A DNA stretch of 64,000 nt from V1-33 sp039795165. GTDB taxonomy: Bacteria; Verrucomicrobiota; Verrucomicrobiia; Verrucomicrobiales; V1-33. Of this stretch, positions 58,910 through 64,000 are shown piece after piece. The notes beneath the pieces were generated by a model. It saw nothing but the letters and a program-made list of their open reading frames with translations. It had not been told where the DNA came from and made no database searches. The DNA lies in NCBI GenBank assembly GCA_039795165.1, contig JBDKER010000004.1:124001-188000 (forward strand). The letters are read 5' to 3'. Both the position numbers and the translations under genes were made by a program. Every line of letters begins with the position of its first letter. Position 1 is the stretch's first letter.

Positions 58910-60547
58910 TTATTTCTTTTCGAACCGGCGGAGGGATTCGGCCGCGGCGTCGCGTTTGGCTTCCGCTTCCTTGAGTGAATCCTGAGCCTTGCGGAGGGCT
59001 TCGGTGTATTCGCGCAGTTCGCCGCGGAGGGTTTCCTCGTCCTTGGCGAGCGTGAATTTGCCGCTCTTGAGGTCGCTGAGGAGGTCGGCGACCACCTTGC
59101 CGGGAATCATGTAGGTACTGACGCGTTCGGCGCGGGCGATGGAGATGGCGACGATGCGGCCATCGACATCGACGACAGGGCCACCGCATTCATTGGCGTC
59201 GATGGTGAGGTCGCTCTGTACGGCTTTGGGGTAGCCCGAGGCATTGCCGCTGAGGCTCGATCCCATCTGGGCGGTGGGGTCGAGGCTGCGGCGGTCCGGC
59301 AGGTTCTTCATGCCCGTTTCCTTGAGGATGGCTTCCTGGCGGACGCGGAGGAGTTCCTCGCGGCTGGACAGTGGGAATTCGAGTTCTGCCTCCTTGCCAT
59401 CGCGGGAGTAGCGGACCTTGACGGGATCGCCTGGTTTCATGGCCGAGACCATGCGCATGAGGGTGGCGGGGTAGGGAACGGGCTCTCCATTGACGGCGAT
59501 GATTTTGTCATCGGGTTTGAGCCCGGCCTTTTCGGCGGCACATCCGCTCACGAGTTTCCCGATGGGGACGCCGGTGCCGTCCATTTCGGCATCCATTTTG
59601 AACTCGATGCCGAGGGCACCTTTGGTTTTCTCGGAGAGGCTGCGGGCGGGGACACTGATGACGCCGGTGGCGAGGGGATCTTCGTCGACGCTGACGGCGG
59701 CCACGAGGGTGCCCACGGCGACTTCTTCCGGAACGATGATCACGGCCGGAAGGCCCGAGGCATCCATCTTGAGGAGGGCGAGGTCGTAGGCTTCCATGGT
59801 ATCGACCACCTTCGCGGTGACGATGCGGCCGTCTTCGAATTCGGCTTCGAGCGAGCCTTTGGAGACTTCGCTGGCCTTGGTGAGGGCGTAGCCGTCTGCG
59901 CTCACGATGGTGCCGAGGGCGACCTGATCGCCGTCGCGGAGGATGCGTACGGTGGATTCGCGGGCTGCCTTGGTAAGAGGGCGCCATTCTGCGAGGGCGG
60001 AGGTGTGCTGTTTGCTGAAGCGGGAGCGTTCCCGGCCGGTGCGGGGGCCGCCGACACCGTTTTTCTGGGCGCGTTTGAGGAGGTCTTCGAGGGGATTGGC
60101 TCCGGGGGCGGGAGGTGTGCCTTGGGCACCGCCGCCCTGCATGCGCTTCATGAGTTCCTTCATCATGTCCTCGAACGGGTTGCCCCCGCCTTCACCGCCG
60201 AGCTGCTTGCGGAGCATGTCCTCGAGTTGCTTCTGCATGGGGCCCATGAGGTCGCCGAGGTCCTCGGGATTCACTTCTTTGCCATTGCGGTACATTTTCG
60301 GGCCCGAGCCATCGTCCTTGAACTCGAAGCGGAATTGCTGCTGCTGAGTGTCCCGGCCCGGGTCGAGATCCCCGAAGCCCAAGCTTTCGAGCATGCGGCG
60401 GAGCGTTTCGTTGAGGGCTGAGCCGGCGCGCGGGTCGCCTTCGAACCTGAATTCCAGGCCGGGCGGGAGGTTGTCCTGCGCCTGCAGGCAGAGCGTGGGC
60501 AGGCCTGCGGTGGCGGCGAGGAAAGGAAGGAGAAGTCGTGCTTTCAT
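58910..60547 (-). CDS. Trypsin-like/PDZ protein with an inserted PDZ domain, probably catalytically inactive
   Basis: 545 aa, signal peptide in residues 1-23. Residues 40-165 are a Gly/Glu-rich region. The protease-like part starts at about 195: LGTIVSADGYALTKASEV aligns with the HtrA segment GxxITPDGYILTNNHVV but has Ser226 instead of the catalytic His; Asp255 is retained in AYDLALLK. A PDZ domain (about 325-395: VPIGKLVSGCAAEKAGLKPD) then interrupts the fold. The second half returns with NECGGPVVDVDGRIVAISIA, where the catalytic Ser of GNSGGP is Cys454. A coiled coil ends the chain (about 495-545). It lies 39 bp after an active-looking paralogue gene and may bind rather than cleave clients. 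Confidence 0.8.
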   Translation of the reverse strand: MKARLLLPFLAATAGLPTLCLQAQDNLPPGLEFRFEGDPRAGSALNETLRRMLESLGFGDLDPGRDTQQQQFRFEFKDDGSGPKMYRNGKEVNPEDLGDLMGPMQKQLEDMLRKQLGGEGGGNPFEDMMKELMKRMQGGGAQGTPPAPGANPLEDLLKRAQKNGVGGPRTGRERSRFSKQHTSALAEWRPLTKAARESTVRILRDGDQVALGTIVSADGYALTKASEVSKGSLEAEFEDGRIVTAKVVDTMEAYDLALLKMDASGLPAVIIVPEEVAVGTLVAAVSVDEDPLATGVISVPARSLSEKTKGALGIEFKMDAEMDGTGVPIGKLVSGCAAEKAGLKPDDKIIAVNGEPVPYPATLMRMVSAMKPGDPVKVRYSRDGKEAELEFPLSSREELLRVRQEAILKETGMKNLPDRRSLDPTAQMGSSLSGNASGYPKAVQSDLTIDANECGGPVVDVDGRIVAISIARAERVSTYMIPGKVVADLLSDLKSGKFTLAKDEETLRGELREYTEALRKAQDSLKEAEAKRDAAAESLRRFEKK

Positions 60548-60586
60548 CGGAAGTGATGAGGGTTGGTGGGGTTGTAATGCCGGAGG

Positions 60587-61693
60587 TTACTTGCGTTCGG
60601 CGAGCTTGATGGAGAGATCCTGTTCCTTGCCGCCGCGGAGGACCGTCAGGCTGATGGAGTCGCCGACCGAGGCGCTGCGCACGCGGGCCGCCACGTCGCC
60701 GGTCCCGCCGACGGCCTTGCCGTCGATTTTCGTGATGACGTCTTCGAGTTCGACACCGGCCTTCTGGGCTGGCGAGCCGTCGGCGACTTCCGTGACGGTG
60801 ACGTTTCCATCGATGACATCCATGACGATGCCGAGCCAGACGGCAGGCTTGGCGGAGGGCTGCGGAGCGGGTTCCCGCGGGGCTGGCTGGGTGGGCGGTG
60901 CAGGTTTTTCCTCGGCTTTCGGTTTATCCTTCGGCTTGTCCTTGGGGGTGAGGTCTTCTGAACCGCTGAGGAGCTTGTTCATGTTGCCCCAGACATCTCC
61001 CTTGAGAAGGCGGTCCCAGTCATCGTGGAACACGCCGATGGGAACGTGACGGTTCTCCGAGAGGTCCATGCTGATGCTGGAATGGATGCCGATGACCCGG
61101 CCATCGAGGTCGAAGAGGGGGCCGCCGCTGTCGCCTCCGGAAACCGTGCAGTCGCTCCGGTAGTAGGCCTTGTCGTTATTCTGCCAGAGACGGCCGACGC
61201 GCACGGGAGCCCCGCGCTGCGGGTCGAATCCGCCTGGATGACCCATGGCGATGCACCATTCTCCCTGGCTTACGGTTTCCGCCTTGGCCATTTCGACGTG
61301 GGCCCATTCGGTGCCTTGGAGGATCTTGCACATGGCGGCATCGCGGTTGCGGTCGCGACCGAGCACCTTGGCCTTCACTTCGCGTCCGTCATTGAGGACG
61401 ACGACAACTTCGCCCGGGGCCTTGCCGTCGCCGCCGGCTCCGTCAACCACGTGAGCTGCGGTCAGAATGAGTCCATCGCCTGAGACGATCACGCCGCTGC
61501 CGGATCCCATGGCGGCTCCGCTGCGCGATTGGATGCAGACGACCGCTGGACGCGCCTTGGCGACCACCTCGAGGACCTTGCTCTGTCTTTCCTTGAGCGT
61601 CTCGGCGAAGAGCGGGGCAGGAGCCACCAGGCAGACAAGAGCGGACGTGATTCCGCCAAGGGCGGAACGGTGCAGAATGGTGAGGGAGGACAT
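60587..61693 (-). CDS. Trypsin-like serine protease with C-terminal PDZ domain (HtrA-like)
   Basis: 368 aa from the ATG at 61693 with a signal peptide (residues 1-30). The catalytic triad is complete: His81 in ILTAAHVVDG, Asp118 in DRNRDAAMC, Ser189 in SGGDSGGPLF. A Lys/Pro/Glu-rich linker (about 248-285) leads to one PDZ domain (about 285-360: LGIVMDVIDGNVTVTEVADG, GDSISLTVLRGGKEQDLSIK). Such proteases degrade misfolded periplasmic proteins. The apparently inactive paralogue is encoded 39 bp downstream, so the two are likely co-expressed. Confidence 0.9.
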   Translation of the reverse strand: MSSLTILHRSALGGITSALVCLVAPAPLFAETLKERQSKVLEVVAKARPAVVCIQSRSGAAMGSGSGVIVSGDGLILTAAHVVDGAGGDGKAPGEVVVVLNDGREVKAKVLGRDRNRDAAMCKILQGTEWAHVEMAKAETVSQGEWCIAMGHPGGFDPQRGAPVRVGRLWQNNDKAYYRSDCTVSGGDSGGPLFDLDGRVIGIHSSISMDLSENRHVPIGVFHDDWDRLLKGDVWGNMNKLLSGSEDLTPKDKPKDKPKAEEKPAPPTQPAPREPAPQPSAKPAVWLGIVMDVIDGNVTVTEVADGSPAQKAGVELEDVITKIDGKAVGGTGDVAARVRSASVGDSISLTVLRGGKEQDLSIKLAERK

Positions 61694-61825
61694 GGGATGG
61701 ATGAAAGGTGCCGTATTTTCGTCAGGGATAGCGGTTCCAGGCCAGGGATTTATCTGGTATTTTCGCCGGGCAGGGGTTGACAAGGTGCGGAGGCGGTCGG
61801 TCAATCATGACTTACGCTCCATATT

Positions 61826-62698
61826 TTGTCCGCAGACCGACCCATTCCTGTGATTTTCAATCCGTGTGCCCGGGGCGCAAGGGCCGAGTCTCGCGTGGAT
61901 GAGCTGCGATCCCTGAGCCCGCGCGTGGTGCTGCATCCGACGCGTGCTGCCGGGGATGCGCGCAGGATTGCGGCAGAGCTTTCGGCGGCTGGTGAACCTC
62001 TGGTGGTCGCAGCGGGAGGTGACGGCACCATCAATGAAGTGGTCAATGGACTGGCCGACGCCGGGAGGGCTGGTGTGGCGCTTGGGCTGCTGCCGTCCGG
62101 GACCATGAATGTCTTTGCGATGGATCTCGGGCTGCCGACCGGGCGGCTCGACGAATGCTGGGCTGCCATCGAGCGCGGCAACGTGCGGGAAATCGATCTG
62201 TGGCATGCCAATGGCACGCATTTCGTGCAGCTGGCCGGGGCTGGGCTCGACGCGAGCATCATTGCCGAAACGACGTGGGAGAGCAAGAAGCGCCTTGGTC
62301 CGCTTAGTTATGTGCTCAGTGGTCTGCGGTCGCTCCAGCAGGAAGCTCCGCGGCTGACGGTCCGTGCGGCTGGCCAGGCGGAGTACCAAGGCACTGTGGT
62401 GCTGGTGGGCAACGGCCGCAGCTATGGCGGGCCATTCCGCCTATTTCCGGCGGCTCAGTACGACGACGGCCTGCTGGATGTGGTTGTCATGAAGCACCAT
62501 GGGGCGGCGGATTTTCTCCGGCTGGGCATGGGGCTGCTGTCGGGACATTTCCCGAGGGACGGCCGGGTCTCTGCCTTTCAGACCAGCGAACTGACGGTCA
62601 CTTCCGAGGAACCGGTGCCCTTTGAAGCCGATGGTGAACTGGCGGGCGGGACGCCGCTGTCGATCCGGGGTGCGGGCCGTCTGCGGGTACTGGTGTGA
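61826..62698 (+). CDS. YegS/DgkA-family lipid kinase (diacylglycerol kinase catalytic domain)
   Basis: 290 aa from a TTG at 61826; there is no in-frame ATG before the conserved PVIFNPCARGARAESRVDEL, and a stop lies 18 bp upstream, so a non-ATG start is required. The catalytic GGDGT motif is in VVAAGGDGTINEVVNGL, followed by LGLLPSGTMNVFAMDLGLP and the C-terminal FRLFPAAQYDDGLLDVVVMK and FEADGELAGGTPLSIR. The enzyme phosphorylates diacylglycerol or a related lipid. No ribosome site is obvious. Confidence 0.88.
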   Translation: MSADRPIPVIFNPCARGARAESRVDELRSLSPRVVLHPTRAAGDARRIAAELSAAGEPLVVAAGGDGTINEVVNGLADAGRAGVALGLLPSGTMNVFAMDLGLPTGRLDECWAAIERGNVREIDLWHANGTHFVQLAGAGLDASIIAETTWESKKRLGPLSYVLSGLRSLQQEAPRLTVRAAGQAEYQGTVVLVGNGRSYGGPFRLFPAAQYDDGLLDVVVMKHHGAADFLRLGMGLLSGHFPRDGRVSAFQTSELTVTSEEPVPFEADGELAGGTPLSIRGAGRLRVLV

Positions 62699-62839
62699 GG
62701 CACGCGGGTGGCGTCAGCGAGGCACGTCCGTGTCGGTGTGTGCAGACGCGTCCGCGGACGGCTGGAGCCTGATTCATGCTTGCAAGAGGGGGCGTCCGGA
62801 TGCCGTTTCAGTGGAAGAGTCTTCCACTCCGCAATCTCA

Positions 62840-64000
62840 TGAAGCCATTGACCGCCCGTGTTCTCCTGTCGGCCGCCCTTCTCGGGGCCGGACTGCTGCC
62901 TGTTTCCGCTGACGACTGGTATTCGTGGCGGGGGCCGACGCAGGACGGCCGCAGCGCTGAGAAGTACGGCAAGTACACCTTCAGCGGAAAACCGCTGTGG
63001 ACCTATGACATTGCCAGCCGCGGCGAGCCGGTCATCGCCGGAGGACGCATCTACCTCTTTGGCTATCATGGCGAGGGCAGCCAGTTGGTCGAGACGATGA
63101 CCTGCCTCGATGAGAAGACCGGCAAGCTTCTCTGGGAGAAAACCTTCCCGGATTTTCTGTCGGATAATGCCTACACCCGCTACGCCATCGGTGCCGCCAC
63201 CATCGATCAGGATACCGGTCTCATCTACCTTCTGACGACGCCCGGGGAATTCCTCTGCTTCGATCCGGATGGCAATGTCCGCTTCCGCATCAGCATGATG
63301 GAATCGTATGGAAGGCTCAGCTTTCCGAATGGCCGCACGGGAGCACCGGTGATCGTGGGTGACCTCGTGATCGTCCGCGGCATCACGGCGAACTGGGGTG
63401 GCGATGGACCGGCGCGCGACCGCTTCTATGCCTTCCAGAAGGACACGGGTTCGCTGGTCTGGGCCTCGACTCCCGGCACTCAGCCGAACGATTCTTCCTT
63501 CAGTACGGGCATTCTCGAGATGCGCGACGGAGTTCCGGTGATGTACGCGACCACTGGCTGCGCGAATTATGTGGCCATCAACGCGCTCACCGGCAAGCCG
63601 CTCTGGCGCTTCAATGGGGGCAAGGGAGGCATCAATTCCTCGGCGATTCTCGTGGACGGACTGCTCATCTCCACGCACGACAAGGAGAATCTCGACAGCA
63701 CGGAGACTGGCCGCATGGCCGCGGTGAGAATTCCGGACAAGGCGCTCCCGCCGGGGCCTCCCGAGGATCCGGTGCCCGTACTCGACGGCAAGTCCGAGGC
63801 ATGGCGCTTTCCCTATTCTGCGGAAACGAGCACGCCCACCTATGCGGACGGCATGGTGTTTCAGGTCGTCACTTCCGGTGTCCTCAACGCCGTGGATCCC
63901 AAGGAGGGCAAGGAACTGTGGAGCCTCAAGCTCGGGCCCGGCAATCTCCACTCGTCTCCGACATGGGCTGATGGCCTGCTGTACGTCCCGATCCTCAACG
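62840..64000 (+). CDS. Exported PQQ-like beta-propeller protein (3' truncated by window edge)
   Basis: 387 residues are visible, open to the window end. The ATG at 62840 begins a signal peptide (KPLTARVLLSAALLGAGLLP) and the mature protein opens DDWYSWRGPTQDGRS, the WRGP start shared with the gene at 5635. Blade motifs include CLDEKTGKLLWEKTFPDF, AFQKDTGSLVWASTPG, AINALTGKPLWRFNGG and AVDPKEGKELWSLKLGPG. No PQQ-binding residues could be confirmed. It is a paralogue-level relative, not a close copy, of the propeller at the other end of the window. Confidence 0.87.

Overview
The window is about 64 kb of high-GC DNA (estimated by eye in the low-to-mid 60s percent) from a chromosome of the Verrucomicrobiota, most likely Verrucomicrobiales. 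The lineage call rests on its gene families: a PVC-type dehydrogenase with NPCBM domain, a planctomycete-type DUF1549/DUF1553 cytochrome-like protein, two DUF1080 (3-keto-disaccharide hydrolase) proteins, a Verrucomicrobia/Planctomycetes-restricted small protein (Minf_1886-like), a TAT-exported Gfo/Idh/MocA oxidoreductase, TRWT-type ECF sigma factors beside a Ser/Thr kinase, and a PEP-CTERM protein. No plasmid, phage or intact insertion sequence is visible.

Layout. 0-11.5 kb: end of an AsmA-like protein, a class IV aminotransferase, a Nudix-DUF1080 pair, APS kinase, a fatty acid hydroxylase, a PQQ-like beta-propeller protein, panE, a PpiD-like chaperone with a TPR protein, and an M28-family protein that has lost catalytic residues. 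11.6-19.8 kb: PVC-type dehydrogenase, YceH-like protein, membrane Ser/Thr kinase, a decayed ORF and two tandem ECF sigma factors. 19.8-24 kb: VWA-domain membrane protein, a 0.7 kb nested direct-repeat array, and a conserved-looking hypothetical gene abutting it. 24-31.5 kb: nfeD-like, phoH, two exported proteins, transketolase, a FitAB-type toxin-antitoxin locus with a frameshifted toxin, an FG-GAP protein and tRNA-Lys(CTT). 31.8-45 kb: exported oxidoreductase, phosphoglycolate-phosphatase-like HAD enzyme, large exported multidomain proteins, a DUF1254/1214 protein, the DUF1549/1553 protein followed by a possible structured RNA, a DUF1287 protein, an Rrf2 regulator and a nucleoside hydrolase fusion. 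45-50 kb: an ECF sigma factor overlapping an anti-sigma/secretin-like gene, then two paralogous VapBC modules separated by a scar that fuses a transposase remnant to a copy of part of the nearby M14 carboxypeptidase gene. 50-64 kb: M14 peptidase, cysK, DUF2292 protein, PEP-CTERM protein, serA, UPF0261 protein, a double-DUF1080 protein, a WYL regulator, a pair of trypsin-like/PDZ proteins (one apparently catalytically dead), a lipid kinase and the start of a second beta-propeller protein.

How genes work together. The exported sugar-active proteins (DUF1080, Gfo/Idh/MocA, PVC dehydrogenase, beta-propellers, nucleoside hydrolase) fit a polysaccharide-degrading heterotroph. cysC, cysK, serA and the DUF2292 protein point to sulfate assimilation and serine/cysteine synthesis. 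The kinase with its ECF factors, and the ECF/anti-sigma pair, are two envelope-signalling units.

The strongest unusual signals are the repeat array with a solo copy 5 kb away, the transposase/M14 chimera between the VapBC modules, a trypsin-like protein with a PDZ domain inserted in the protease fold and His/Ser replaced, and an M28 homologue missing three active-site residues. All family assignments come from reading motifs by eye; no database search was run.
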